DNA from: an uncultured Eubacteriales bacterium
Lineage (GTDB): Bacteria; Bacillota; Clostridia; Christensenellales; Aristaeellaceae
Assembly: GCA_902793605.1 (NCBI GenBank)
Contig: CADBEB010000005.1
Span: forward strand, 42,014-106,013
DNA: 64,000 bases
Direction of reading: 5' to 3'
The notes under the pieces are model-generated. The model ran no database searches. It had not been told where the DNA came from and saw only the letters and a list, made by a program, of their open reading frames with translations. Shown here one piece after another: positions 8,137-16,676 of this stretch. A program made the translations under genes and the position numbers. Positions within the stretch are counted from its first letter, which is position 1. Each line of letters begins with the position of its first letter.

Positions 8137-9107
8137 ACGGGTTGGAACCGGGCGGCGTCTGGGTATACGCAGAGCAGGGAACGGACGGGATCCGTCCGGT
8201 GGTCTGCGAGCTGCTGGGACAGGCGGTACGGCTGGCCGGAGAACTGGAACAAACGGTCACTGCCGTGCTGGTAGGCGGTACGGAAGAGCAGGCGGCTTCG
8301 CTGGCGACCTGCGGAGCAGACCGGATCCTGCTGGCGGAGGTTCCGGACGAAGCGCTGCCGGATGAACGGACGCATACGGAGGTCCTGGAAAGACTGGCGG
8401 AAAAGTATCAGCCGGCGATCCTGCTGCTTGGCGCGACCGCTTTCGGGCGTTCCCTGGCGCCGCGGCTCGCTGCCCGGCTCGGGACGGGCCTGACGGCGGA
8501 CTGTACAGGCCTGGAAATCGATCCGGAGACCGGTCTGCTGCGACAGACCCGGCCGGCATTCGGCGGTAATCTGATGGCAACGATCGTCTGTCCGGAGAGG
8601 ACGCCGCAGATGGCGACCGTGCGGCCGAAGGTTTTCCCGATGCCGGTGCCGAGCCTGAACAGGGAAGTGCGCGTGATCCGGGAGCGGATAGACGCGACGG
8701 AACACTGCTTCGAATTCCTGGAACGGCTGCCTTCCGCAGATGAAACGGATATCGGCGCGGCAGACGTGCTGGTTTCCATCGGCCAGGGGATCGGCGGGGC
8801 GGAGAATATCGCCCTGGCGGAGAAACTGGCCCGCCGGCTCGGCGGAACGCTCTCCTCCAGCCGGCCTTTGGTGGACAGCGGCGTGATGCCCTATGTCCGG
8901 CAGGTGGGGCAGACCGGAAAAACGGTCGCTCCGAAGCTGTACCTGGCGCTGGGGATCTCCGGCGCGATCCAGCATATGGCCGGCGTGGCGGCAAAGACAA
9001 TTGTGGCGGTGAATACGGATCCGGACGCGCCGATCTTCGGCTACGCCCACTATGCGATCCGGTGTGACTGCGGCTCGTTTCTCCGTGCGCTGCTGGAGAA
9101 GGACTGA
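8130..9107 (+). CDS. etfA: Electron transfer flavoprotein alpha subunit
   Basis: The 325-residue EtfA starts at ATG 8130, inside the last codons of etfB, with GGAGGAG just upstream. The N-terminal half is the EtfA/B Rossmann-like domain (VWVYAEQ, ILLLGATAFGRSLAPRLAARLGTGLTAD). The C-terminal half is the FAD domain, including GISGAIQHMAGV and IVAVNTDPDAPIF. It lacks the N-terminal ferredoxin extension seen in LctC of Acetobacterium. It completes the transporter-oxidase-Etf unit. A short GC hairpin (GGCCGG/CCGGCC, 9115-9132) follows, without a clear T run. Confidence 0.95.
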   Translation: MLNGLEPGGVWVYAEQGTDGIRPVVCELLGQAVRLAGELEQTVTAVLVGGTEEQAASLATCGADRILLAEVPDEALPDERTHTEVLERLAEKYQPAILLLGATAFGRSLAPRLAARLGTGLTADCTGLEIDPETGLLRQTRPAFGGNLMATIVCPERTPQMATVRPKVFPMPVPSLNREVRVIRERIDATEHCFEFLERLPSADETDIGAADVLVSIGQGIGGAENIALAEKLARRLGGTLSSSRPLVDSGVMPYVRQVGQTGKTVAPKLYLALGISGAIQHMAGVAAKTIVAVNTDPDAPIFGYAHYAIRCDCGSFLRALLEKD

Positions 9108-9143
9108 ACGGAGGGCCGGGTTTTTGCCGGCCTGTCGGAAAGC

Positions 9144-9172
9144 TTGCATAAAGGATGGTTTTCCCGTATACT
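9144..9172 (+). promoter_or_regulatory. Promoter of the HI0933-type flavoprotein
   Basis: TTGCAT and TATACT are separated by 17 bases, 35 bases upstream of the start codon at 9207. Confidence 0.7.
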
Positions 9173-9206
9173 CTGCAGGTATATATGACGGAATCCGGAG
9201 GAAACC

Positions 9207-10439
9207 ATGACGGATGTACTGGTCATCGGCGGCGGCGCCGCCGGGATGATGGCCGCGATCTTTGCAGCAAGGGCAGGGGCGGATGTGACCCTGCTGGAGC
9301 ATAACGAGAAGCTCGGAAAGAAGATATACATCACCGGAAAAGGGCGCTGCAACCTGACCAACGACTGCACGCGGGACGAGTTCCTGGCCCAGGTTCCCCG
9401 CAATCCGCGGTTCCTGTACAGCGCGCTGAGTTTTTTTGCGCCCCGGGATATGATGACCCTGCTGGAGGAGAACGGCTGTCCGGTGTCGGTACAGCGGGGG
9501 AGACGCGTGTTCCCATCGACCGAGAAGGCCAGTGATGTAACGAAGGCGCTGGCCGGCCTGATGCGGAAGCTGGATGTGCATGTGCGGCTGAACGCGGGCG
9601 TCCGGAACCTGCGGACGGACGGGAATGCTGTGACCGGCGCGGAGCTGGAGGACGGCTCCTTCCTGCCGGCGGGCAGCGTGATCCTCGCCTGCGGCGGGCT
9701 GAGCTACCCGGCTACGGGATCCACCGGCGACGGATACCGGATCGCGGAGACGCTCGGACATACGGTGGTTCCGCCGTCCCCGGTGCTGGTCGGCCTGGAG
9801 ACGGAGGAGGACTGGCCGCGCAGTCTGCAGGGCCTGAGCCTGAAAAACGTGGCGCTGACGCTGGCGAGCGGGAAAAAGACGCTGTATACCGAACTGGGGG
9901 AACTGTTGTTCACCCACTTCGGGGTTTCCGGCCCGCTGGTTCTCGAAGCCAGCTGCCATCTGCCGGAGCCGGCCCGCGGCGCACTGCTGAAGCTGGATCT
10001 GAAGCCGGGTCTGACCCGGGAACAGCTGGATGCGCGCCTGCGGCGGGATTTCCTTGCCTCGGGCAGGAAACAGCTGGCGAATGTGCTGCCGGGGCTGCTG
10101 CCGGCACGGCTGGCGGAGCTCTTTCCCCGGCTGTGCGGAATTCCGGAGAGCCTTTCCTGCAATCAGGTTACCGCCCCGCAGCGGGAAAAACTGCTGAACA
10201 CGCTGAAGACGCTGGAAGTGACGGTCCGCGCACCGAGACCGCTGGCGGAGGCTGTAGTGACCCGCGGCGGAGTCAGCGTGCGGCAGATCGAGCCGGGCAC
10301 GATGCGCAGCAAAAAGTTCCGGAATCTTTTCTTCGCCGGCGAGATGATTGACGTGGATGCACACACCGGCGGATATAACCTGCAGATCGCCTGGTCCACC
10401 GGGGCGCTGGCGGGGCAAACCGCCGGCGACTGCCAGTGA
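9207..10439 (+). CDS. NAD(P)/FAD-dependent oxidoreductase, HI0933/BaiN family
   Basis: The 410-residue protein has an N-terminal dinucleotide-binding motif (VIGGGAAGMMAAIFAARAG), the family block KLGKKIYITGKGRCNLTND at about 35-53, and a C-terminal FAD motif (FFAGEMIDVDAHTGGYNLQ with AWSTG). It belongs to PF03486, a widespread family whose cellular role is mostly unproven. The family includes BaiN, implicated in bile-acid dehydroxylation, but that name is often over-assigned and I do not use it. GGAGGA precedes the ATG. It has its own promoter and lies 60 bases before an exonuclease gene. Confidence 0.9.
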   Translation: MTDVLVIGGGAAGMMAAIFAARAGADVTLLEHNEKLGKKIYITGKGRCNLTNDCTRDEFLAQVPRNPRFLYSALSFFAPRDMMTLLEENGCPVSVQRGRRVFPSTEKASDVTKALAGLMRKLDVHVRLNAGVRNLRTDGNAVTGAELEDGSFLPAGSVILACGGLSYPATGSTGDGYRIAETLGHTVVPPSPVLVGLETEEDWPRSLQGLSLKNVALTLASGKKTLYTELGELLFTHFGVSGPLVLEASCHLPEPARGALLKLDLKPGLTREQLDARLRRDFLASGRKQLANVLPGLLPARLAELFPRLCGIPESLSCNQVTAPQREKLLNTLKTLEVTVRAPRPLAEAVVTRGGVSVRQIEPGTMRSKKFRNLFFAGEMIDVDAHTGGYNLQIAWSTGALAGQTAGDCQ

Positions 10440-10499
10440 CAGAAATCCCGCCAGAGATGAGATCGCGGACCATAATGCAACACAGAAGGGAACATCCTG

Positions 10500-11501
10500 A
10501 TGACCTATATTATCCTTGACCTGGAATGGAACCAGCCGATCTCCTACCAGAGCCGGACATACCGGGAGGTAGGGAACAAGCTGATCTTTGAGATGATCCA
10601 GATCGGTGCGGTGAAGCTGGACGCGGACCTGAACCCCGCGGACTCCATCTCCATCCCGATCGCGCCGACCCATTACCTGCGGATCCATCCGCGCATCAAA
10701 CGGATGACGGGCCTGGATTCCGAGACCCTGGCCGGAGCGCCGAACTTCCGGGAGGCGCTGGAGCAGTTCGTCGCCTGGTGCGGCGAGGATTACGCGCTTC
10801 TGACCTGGGGCATTGACGACGTGAGCGTGCTCTATCAGAACATTCGCTTCTTCCACTGCGAAGATATCAGCCTGCCGCCGCTATGCGACATCCAGCTGCT
10901 CTTTACCCAGGTCCATAAGCTGAAGGACCGGGCCGGCCTTAAGGCAGCGATGGAGCTGATGGAGATCGAGCCGGATGAGAACATGGCGTTCCATAACGCG
11001 CTGTACGACGCGTGGTATACGGCGCTGGTATTCAAAACCCTGCCGGATCCGGACGCGGTGCTGAACTATCCCCGGGAACCGAAGGAACTGATCCATACGC
11101 GGCGGGGAGCCCGGGAGAAGACGCCCGGCGAGGTCTTTGACTCCGTACGTGACGCGCTGGAAAGCGAGAGCGCGATCCATCCGACCTGTCCGCGGTGCGG
11201 AAGGGTTCTGGCGATGGACGGCGAATATATTAAACAGAGTGCCGATAAATACATTGCCGTTGCCCGGTGCAAAAGCCACGGCAGGATCCTGATCCGCCTC
11301 CGTTTCCGGATCGATGACGACGGGAAAAAGATCATGACCCGTACCACCGCGCCGGCGACCAGCGCCAACGTGGCCTATGTCCATACCAAACAGCTGCAGA
11401 TGCGTGATCGGCAGGCAAGATACCTTGAGGAACACGGTGCGCTCCCTGATCCGGATGAAGAGCTGCTGAACGCGGAAGTGTCCAGCATGCCGTTTGATTG
11501 A
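10500..11501 (+). CDS. DEDDh-type 3'-5' exonuclease
   Basis: The 333-residue protein begins with the Exo I motif YIILDLEWNQP (D7, E9), continues with a long Exo II region (LLTWGIDDVSVL) and ends the nuclease domain with HNALYDAWYTA, the DEDDh Exo III motif (about 165-175). This matches the RNase T/DNA polymerase III epsilon superfamily, close to KapD-like exonucleases. After about residue 230 there is an extension with a CPRCG...C-x-SHG set that could bind a metal. It probably trims RNA or DNA 3' ends; the substrate is not evident. It shares a short spacer with the kinase-like gene that follows. Confidence 0.85.
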   Translation: MTYIILDLEWNQPISYQSRTYREVGNKLIFEMIQIGAVKLDADLNPADSISIPIAPTHYLRIHPRIKRMTGLDSETLAGAPNFREALEQFVAWCGEDYALLTWGIDDVSVLYQNIRFFHCEDISLPPLCDIQLLFTQVHKLKDRAGLKAAMELMEIEPDENMAFHNALYDAWYTALVFKTLPDPDAVLNYPREPKELIHTRRGAREKTPGEVFDSVRDALESESAIHPTCPRCGRVLAMDGEYIKQSADKYIAVARCKSHGRILIRLRFRIDDDGKKIMTRTTAPATSANVAYVHTKQLQMRDRQARYLEEHGALPDPDEELLNAEVSSMPFD

Positions 11502-11507
11502 TTCGGG

Positions 11508-11530
11508 ATTTATCATTCAGAATTAAATGG
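11508..11530 (+). repeat. Short intergenic repeat, copy 1 (core TCATTCAGAATT)
   Basis: The 12-base core at 11513-11524 recurs exactly at 28541-28552. Each copy lies just after a stop codon and just before the next gene's ribosome site, in an AT-rich patch unlike the surrounding GC-rich sequence. Confidence 0.4.
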
Positions 11531-11573
11531 AGTGATCTTACTGATAGAAAAATACTGACAGGGAGGTTGGGTT

Positions 11574-13220
11574 ATGATCATCCGTTCCATGAACAATGCA
11601 AAAGAGTTTCCGGAGGGCAAGACCGTCCAGGAGTGTCTGAAAGCGCTGGACGCTTTTCCGCGCGGAACGCTGGCGGCTCAGTCCGGCGGCGTGGTACGGG
11701 AACTGAACGACCCGCTCATGCAGGACTGCACCCTGGTTCCGCTGACGCTGGAGAACGAGGAAGGCCGCCGGGTCTATGAGCGTTCCCTGCGCTTTGTGAT
11801 GCTGCTGGCCCTGCGGCACCTCTTTCCCATGAAGCGGGTACGGATCGAATACTCCGTGGGTTACGGCGTGTTCGTCCGGCTGCCGGATGTCGAGCTGCAC
11901 CGCCAGGATATCGTCCGCATTGAGAATGAGATGCGCCGCCTGACGGAGCTGGACCTGGAATTCGAGAAGCGGCGCTGGACAAAGGAGGACGCGATCCAGT
12001 ACTTCAAAGACGAGGGGCAGGAGGATAAGGTCGAGCTGCTGAGCCGCCGCCCGGTGCCGTACTTCAATATGTATTCGATCGACGGCATGTGGGAATATTT
12101 CTACGGCGCGATGACGGTTTCGACCGGCTATGTCCGGGTTTTCACGATGTTCGAACTGCGGGGCGGCTTCGTGCTGCAGCTGCCTGCCGGGGCGGACTTC
12201 GACCATGCCGCGCCGTATGTCTACCGGCCGAAGTATCTCGAGGTTTTCTCCCAAAGCGCGGAATGGTGCAAGATCCTGGGCGTCACCAATGTGAGCGACC
12301 TGTCCCGTATGATCGAGGAAAAGAATCTGCGCCATTTCATCCGGGTGAACGAGGCCCTGCACGAATCCGCGTTGAACGATATCGCGAAGAAGATCCATGA
12401 GCAGAACAAACATATCGTGCTGGTGGCCGGGCCGTCTTCCAGCGGCAAGACGACCTTTGCCGGCAGGCTTGGGATCCACCTGCAGATGTACGGGCATCTG
12501 TGCCGCCGGATCTCGATGGACGATTTCTTCATCAATCGGGATGATATCCCCCTGCAGATCGATGGCACGCGTGATTTTGACTCCATTGACGCGCTGGATG
12601 TCAAGCTCCTGGCGGATACGCTGACAGGACTGCTGAACGGGGAAGAAGTCTTCATGCCGAACTTTGATTTTACCTCCGGCACGAAGGATTACCTGACCCC
12701 GCCTACAACCCTCAAACCCGGCGAGATCATCATCCTGGAGGGCATCCACGGCCTGAATCCGGTCGTCTCCGAGAAACTGCCGGCACACGAGATCTACCGC
12801 GTGTTCGCCAGCGCGCTGACCTGTCTGAACCTGGACGATCACAACCGCATCCGGACCACAGACGTCCGCCTGCTGCGCCGGATCGTACGGGATAACCAGT
12901 TCCGGGGCTATCCGCCGGAGGATACGCTGGAAATGTGGCCGCGGGTGCGAAAGGCGGAGGAAACCTATATCTTTACCTTCCAGGAGAATGCGGACAGCAT
13001 GTTCAACACCGCCCTACAGTATGAGCTGCCGGTGCTGAAGCTGTTTGCCTATGACCTGCTGAAGGAAGTTCCTTCCGATTCGCCGAACTACCTGCTGGCT
13101 CGCCGGCTGATCAAGACCCTGAACTACCTGCCGGATATCGATCCGGAGACCCTGAACGAGATCCCGCCGCTGTCGCTGTTGCGTGAGTTCATCGGCGGCT
13201 GCACGATCGAGGACGTGTAA
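11574..13220 (+). CDS. TGS-domain nucleoside kinase, uridine kinase-like
   Basis: This 548-residue protein has a TGS-like N-terminus (about 1-65, FPEGKTVQECLKALDAFPRG), a threonyl-tRNA-synthetase second-additional-domain-like middle, and a C-terminal P-loop kinase. Walker A GPSSSGKTTF starts at about residue 285, with the uridine-kinase/phosphoribulokinase features ISMDDFF, DFDSIDALD and ILEGIHGLNP. Such fusions are common in Firmicutes and are annotated as nucleoside kinases. The phosphorylated substrate is not established. AGGGAGG lies before the ATG. The gene ends 27 bases before the T-box promoter. Confidence 0.9.
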   Translation: MIIRSMNNAKEFPEGKTVQECLKALDAFPRGTLAAQSGGVVRELNDPLMQDCTLVPLTLENEEGRRVYERSLRFVMLLALRHLFPMKRVRIEYSVGYGVFVRLPDVELHRQDIVRIENEMRRLTELDLEFEKRRWTKEDAIQYFKDEGQEDKVELLSRRPVPYFNMYSIDGMWEYFYGAMTVSTGYVRVFTMFELRGGFVLQLPAGADFDHAAPYVYRPKYLEVFSQSAEWCKILGVTNVSDLSRMIEEKNLRHFIRVNEALHESALNDIAKKIHEQNKHIVLVAGPSSSGKTTFAGRLGIHLQMYGHLCRRISMDDFFINRDDIPLQIDGTRDFDSIDALDVKLLADTLTGLLNGEEVFMPNFDFTSGTKDYLTPPTTLKPGEIIILEGIHGLNPVVSEKLPAHEIYRVFASALTCLNLDDHNRIRTTDVRLLRRIVRDNQFRGYPPEDTLEMWPRVRKAEETYIFTFQENADSMFNTALQYELPVLKLFAYDLLKEVPSDSPNYLLARRLIKTLNYLPDIDPETLNEIPPLSLLREFIGGCTIEDV

Positions 13221-13247
13221 ATACACTTGAAGTACAATAAATCCTGT

Positions 13248-13275
13248 TGACAAAGGAGAAGGAGTAGGGTAATCT
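13248..13275 (+). promoter_or_regulatory. Promoter of the T-box/trpXYZ unit
   Basis: TTGACA (13248-13253) and TAATCT (13270-13275) are separated by 16 bases, directly before the T-box leader. Confidence 0.7.
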
Positions 13276-13279
13276 TTTT

Positions 13280-13554
13280 GCAAACCTGTGAGGGAGAAGA
13301 GTAGCTTCCCCGCAGCACGGTACAGGGAGCCGCCGAGAGTGGAACGGCGGTCCGTGCGGAGGATGTGAATGGGCTCCTGAGGGCGCTCCGAAAGGGAACG
13401 AGTAGGAAGCGACGGGGGACGCACCCGTTATCAGGGCGGCACGTATCAGGGGTACGTGATGAAGAGATGGCTTTCCCTCCGGGGGAGGGCCAAGCTGAGT
13501 GGCACCGCGGTTATACTGCCTCAGCGCGCAAGGATCCTGCGCGCTGGGGTTTTT
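13280..13554 (+). promoter_or_regulatory. Tryptophan-specific T-box riboswitch leader
   Basis: Stem I contains GAGAAGAGTA on its 5' side (AGTA of the specifier loop) opposite GTGAATGG on the 3' side, so the specifier is TGG at 13370-13372, the Trp codon. GGAG/CTCC closes below the loop. The upper helix is GCACGG/CCGTGC, capped by CCGCC/GGCGG. The T-box sequence AGTGGCACCGCGG lies at 13498-13510. The competing terminator pairs CCTCAGCGCGCA (13519-13530) with TGCGCGCTGGGG (13538-13549), followed by five T. Uncharged tRNA-Trp should stabilise the antiterminator and turn on the transporter genes that follow. Confidence 0.93.
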
Positions 13555-13621
13555 CGTTACCCGCGGTAAACGGACTCCCCTGGAAACAATAAACCGAACG
13601 AAAGAAAGGACGGACAAAAAA

Positions 13622-14638
13622 ATGAAAAAGATGATGGCGCTGGTACTTTCCCTGATCCTGGTATTCTCCATGGTTTCCCTGGCCTCCGCGGAGGAGAAGA
13701 CAACCTTCAAAATTGGCATCTGCAACCTCGTGGACGACGCGAGCCTGAACCAGATCATCCAGAACATCCGGGAACGGCTGGGCGAGATTGAAAAGGACAA
13801 GGGTGTGACCTTCGAGATCAAGGAAGACAACTGTAACCTGGATTTCAGCGTCATGGAACAGATCATCGCGAATTTCATCGCGGACGACGTGGACCTGATG
13901 GTCGGCGTGGCCACGCCGGTGGCCATCCAGATGCAGAGCGCGACCGAAGACAACCAGATCCCGGTCGTCTTTGCCGCCGTTTCCGATCCGGTGGGCAGCA
14001 AACTGGTCGAAAGCCTGGAAACGCCCGGAGCCAACATTACCGGAACATCCGACTACCTGGACACGGCCGCTGTGCTGAACCTGATCTTCGCCGCCAACCC
14101 GGACGCGAACAAGATCGCTCTGCTCTACAACCCCTCCGAGGACGCTTCCACCGCGCCGATCGCTGCCGCGAAGGAGATCCTGGGCGCAAAGGGTGTTGAA
14201 GTGAAGGAATACACCGGCACCAATCAGAGCGAGGTCATGATCGCGGTCTCCGCCATCATCGGCGACGAGATGGACGCCGTCTTCACGCCCACCGACAACA
14301 CGATCATGGACGCCGAGCTGTCCATCTACGAGCAGCTGGCGGAAGCGAAGATCCCGCACTACACCGGCGCGGACTCCTTCGCCCTGAACGGCGCCTTCCT
14401 GGGTTACGGTGTGGACTACGCAAACCTCGGACGGGAGACCGGCGACATGGTCGCTGCGATCCTGCTGGACGGCGCGAAGCCCGGCGAAACCGCTGTCCGG
14501 ACCTTTGACAACGGCACCGCCACCGTGAACACCGAGACCTGCGCGGCAATCGGTTTCGACTTCGAAACGATCAAGGCTGCGTTCGCTCCCTTCTGCACGC
14601 AGGTGAAGGAGATCAAGACGGCAGAAAGTTTCGAATGA
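13622..14638 (+). CDS. trpX: TrpX-type ABC transporter substrate-binding protein
   Basis: The 338-residue protein starts at ATG 13622, after AAAGGA and downstream of the T-box terminator. It has a signal peptide (about 1-22, ending SLASAEE) and is then an ABC substrate-binding protein of the PF04392 type: FKIGICNLVDDASLNQ, ATPVAIQMQSATEDNQIPVVFAAVSDPVGS, and NPSEDASTAPI. This family in Firmicutes is linked to Trp T-boxes and named TrpX. The UGG specifier in the leader makes tryptophan, or a close precursor or derivative, the likely ligand. Together with the next two genes it forms a three-component importer. Confidence 0.9.
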   Translation: MKKMMALVLSLILVFSMVSLASAEEKTTFKIGICNLVDDASLNQIIQNIRERLGEIEKDKGVTFEIKEDNCNLDFSVMEQIIANFIADDVDLMVGVATPVAIQMQSATEDNQIPVVFAAVSDPVGSKLVESLETPGANITGTSDYLDTAAVLNLIFAANPDANKIALLYNPSEDASTAPIAAAKEILGAKGVEVKEYTGTNQSEVMIAVSAIIGDEMDAVFTPTDNTIMDAELSIYEQLAEAKIPHYTGADSFALNGAFLGYGVDYANLGRETGDMVAAILLDGAKPGETAVRTFDNGTATVNTETCAAIGFDFETIKAAFAPFCTQVKEIKTAESFE

Positions 14639-14641
14639 TGA

Positions 14642-14771
14642 GGAACCATCCGCGCTTCAGCGCGGCGAATGGTTTCCACGCTACAGAAGCCCTGCCGCGT
14701 GCGGTGCGCGTGCGAATTCAACGCGAATGACGAGCGACAGCGAAGTCAGAGCGGTTACGACGATCGCGGAA
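14642..14771 (+). repeat. Intergenic hairpin plus dispersed repeat, copy A
   Basis: A hairpin (GGAACCATCCGCGC with GCGCGG-CGA-ATGGTTTCC, 14642-14677) is followed by a segment containing GCTACAGAAGC, GCGAAGTCAGAGCGG and GACGATCGCGGA. Related pieces in the same order (GTTTCC, GCTACAG, GACGATCGC) occur at 37099-37198, also between two genes of one unit. The hairpin separates the binding-protein gene from the permease and may stabilise the upstream message. Confidence 0.5.
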
Positions 14772-14787
14772 TGAAAGAAGAGAATCT

Positions 14788-15729
14788 ATGACCCTGGATA
14801 AATTCCTGGCCCTGGGCCAGACGGCGATGGAACTGGGCCTGGTGAACGCCCTGACGGTCCTGAGCCTGTTCCTGAGCTATTCGATGCTGAATGTGTGCGA
14901 CCTGTCTACGGACGGCTGCTTCACTCTCGGCGCGGCAGTCGGCGCGCTGGTGGCGATCGCCGGGTATCCCTGGCTTTCGCTGCCGGCCGCCATGCTGGCC
15001 GGCATGATCTCCGGTTTTGTGACAGCAACGCTGCAAACCCGGATGGGGGTGCAGAGCCTGCTGGCCGGTATCGTCGTGAACACCGGGCTGTACTCGGTGA
15101 ACATGGCGCTGACCGGCAACAAGGCCAACCTGAACATGAACAAGATCCCGACGATCTTCACCATGGTGAAGAACCTGCTGAAGGATACGCCCCTGGCAGG
15201 GCAGAGCGCCCTGCTGGTGATGCTGGTCACGGTGGCACTGGTCGTACTGTTCATGTGCTGGTTCCTGAAGACGAAACTGGGCCTTGCCATCCGTGCAACC
15301 GGCAGCAACGCGGACATGGTACGCTCCTCTTCCATCAATCCCACGTTCACGACGACCGTGGGTCTTTGCGTTTCCAACGCGTTTACCGGTCTCAGCGGCT
15401 GTCTGATGGCGCAGCAGGCCAAGAGCTTTGATATCAACATGGGTTCCGGCATGGTGACGGTTGCCCTGGCCAGCCTGCTGATCGGCGGCGTGTTCTTTGC
15501 GAAGCATCGGCCGATCCCGCTGCGTGCAGCCGGCGTGGTACTCGGCGCGATTCTGTTCCGTTTGGTCTACGGCCTGGCACTGCGGCTGAACATGCCGGCT
15601 TTCATGCTGAAGCTGGTGTCTTCGGTCATCGTGGTGATCGCGATCTCCGGCCCCTACCTGCGCAGGCAGGTGCCGCTGATGATCCGTCGCTGGCAGGCAG
15701 CCCGGGAGGGGAGGAACGCCGATGCTTGA
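14788..15729 (+). CDS. trpY: TrpY-type ABC transporter permease
   Basis: The 313-residue integral membrane protein has about eight to nine hydrophobic helices and the branched-chain/ribose-type permease fold (PF02653). Landmarks are DLSTDGCFTLGAAVGALVA near the start and GLAIRATGSNADMVRSSSIN (about 168-187), which interfaces with the ATPase. It supplies the channel for the tryptophan-regulated importer. Its stop overlaps the trpZ start by 8 bases, so the two are translated together. GAAAGAAGAG precedes the ATG. Confidence 0.9.
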   Translation: MTLDKFLALGQTAMELGLVNALTVLSLFLSYSMLNVCDLSTDGCFTLGAAVGALVAIAGYPWLSLPAAMLAGMISGFVTATLQTRMGVQSLLAGIVVNTGLYSVNMALTGNKANLNMNKIPTIFTMVKNLLKDTPLAGQSALLVMLVTVALVVLFMCWFLKTKLGLAIRATGSNADMVRSSSINPTFTTTVGLCVSNAFTGLSGCLMAQQAKSFDINMGSGMVTVALASLLIGGVFFAKHRPIPLRAAGVVLGAILFRLVYGLALRLNMPAFMLKLVSSVIVVIAISGPYLRRQVPLMIRRWQAAREGRNADA

Positions 15730-16522
15730 ACTGAAGAACATCTGCAAGACTTTCCACGCGGGTACGCCGGATGAGAAACGGGCCCTGATCGATGTCACCC
15801 TGACGGTTGAGGACGGCGATTTCATCAGCATCATCGGTGCGAACGGCGCCGGAAAGTCGACGCTGTTCAATGCGATCTGCGGCAGCTTCATGCTGGATGC
15901 CGGTATGATCCGCCTCGACGGGCAAAACGTGACCATGATACCGGAGCATCAGCGGGCGAGGCAGATCGGGCGCCTGTTCCAGGATCCGATGCGCGGCAGC
16001 GCGCCGGACATGAGCATCGAGGAGAACCTGGCCCTGGCGGCCGGCAAGGGCGGCTGGCTGAGCCGCGTATCCGCGGCGGACCGGAAGGCGTTCCGCGAGC
16101 GGCTGAGCCTGCTGGGTATGGGCCTGGAAGACCGGATGCGCCAGCCGGTGGGCCTGTTGTCAGGCGGTCAGCGCCAGGCGCTGACGCTGCTGATGGCGAC
16201 CTATCAGGTGCCGAAGGTGCTGCTGCTGGACGAGCATACGGCGGCGCTGGACCCCGGTACGGCGGAGAAAGTGCTGGAACTGACCCGGAGCATCGTGGAG
16301 GACAACCATATCACCTGCCTGATGATCACGCATAACATGCAGAGTGCCCTGGACCTGGGCAACCGGACCCTGATGATGGACCGGGGAAAGATCATCTACG
16401 ACGTCACCGGCGAGGAGCGCGGCCGGCTGACGATCGGCGACCTGACGGACAAGTTCCGCCAGCTCAGCGGACGGGCGCTGGACAATGACCGGATGCTATT
16501 GGGTATTGACAACAAAGAGTGA
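15722..16522 (+). CDS. trpZ: TrpZ-type ABC transporter ATP-binding protein
   Basis: The 266-residue ATPase has Walker A GANGAGKST near residue 40, a Q-loop at LFQDPMRGSAPDMS, the signature LLSGGQRQALTL, Walker B KVLLLDEHTAALDP and the H-loop MITHNM. The His in DEHTAALDP is characteristic of this subfamily. It powers import through TrpY. AGGGGAGGAACGCC precedes the start. A strong terminator follows directly, so the T-box unit ends here. Confidence 0.92.
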   Translation: MLELKNICKTFHAGTPDEKRALIDVTLTVEDGDFISIIGANGAGKSTLFNAICGSFMLDAGMIRLDGQNVTMIPEHQRARQIGRLFQDPMRGSAPDMSIEENLALAAGKGGWLSRVSAADRKAFRERLSLLGMGLEDRMRQPVGLLSGGQRQALTLLMATYQVPKVLLLDEHTAALDPGTAEKVLELTRSIVEDNHITCLMITHNMQSALDLGNRTLMMDRGKIIYDVTGEERGRLTIGDLTDKFRQLSGRALDNDRMLLGIDNKE

Positions 16523-16526
16523 TCCG

Positions 16527-16560
16527 ACCCGGAAGAGAATTCTCTTCCGGGTTTCTATTT
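16527..16560 (+). terminator. Intrinsic terminator of trpXYZ
   Basis: A perfect 13-bp palindrome (ACCCGGAAGAGAA / TTCTCTTCCGGGT) is followed by a T-rich tail. Confidence 0.85.
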
Positions 16561-16676
16561 TTCCGAAACAGAAAAATAGAAGGAAGAAAATTGCTGAAGG
16601 AAGCCCTGTACGGCGGGCAGATGCATGCTACAATGTACGTACAAAATCGCTGTGAGGGCGAGAGAGGGGAATCAGG

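Noticed and set aside
7842..10856. A 1,004-codon open frame on the minus strand
   Set aside because: It runs antisense to etfB, etfA, the HI0933 flavoprotein and the exonuclease, all with clear family motifs. Its protein is Arg/Gln/His-rich with no recognisable domain. It is a shadow caused by high G+C.
16634..16643. TGTACGTACA palindrome near the ABC-2 exporter promoter as a GntR operator
   Set aside because: Ten symmetrical bases over a -10 box can arise by chance. No adjacent GntR gene or second site supports it.
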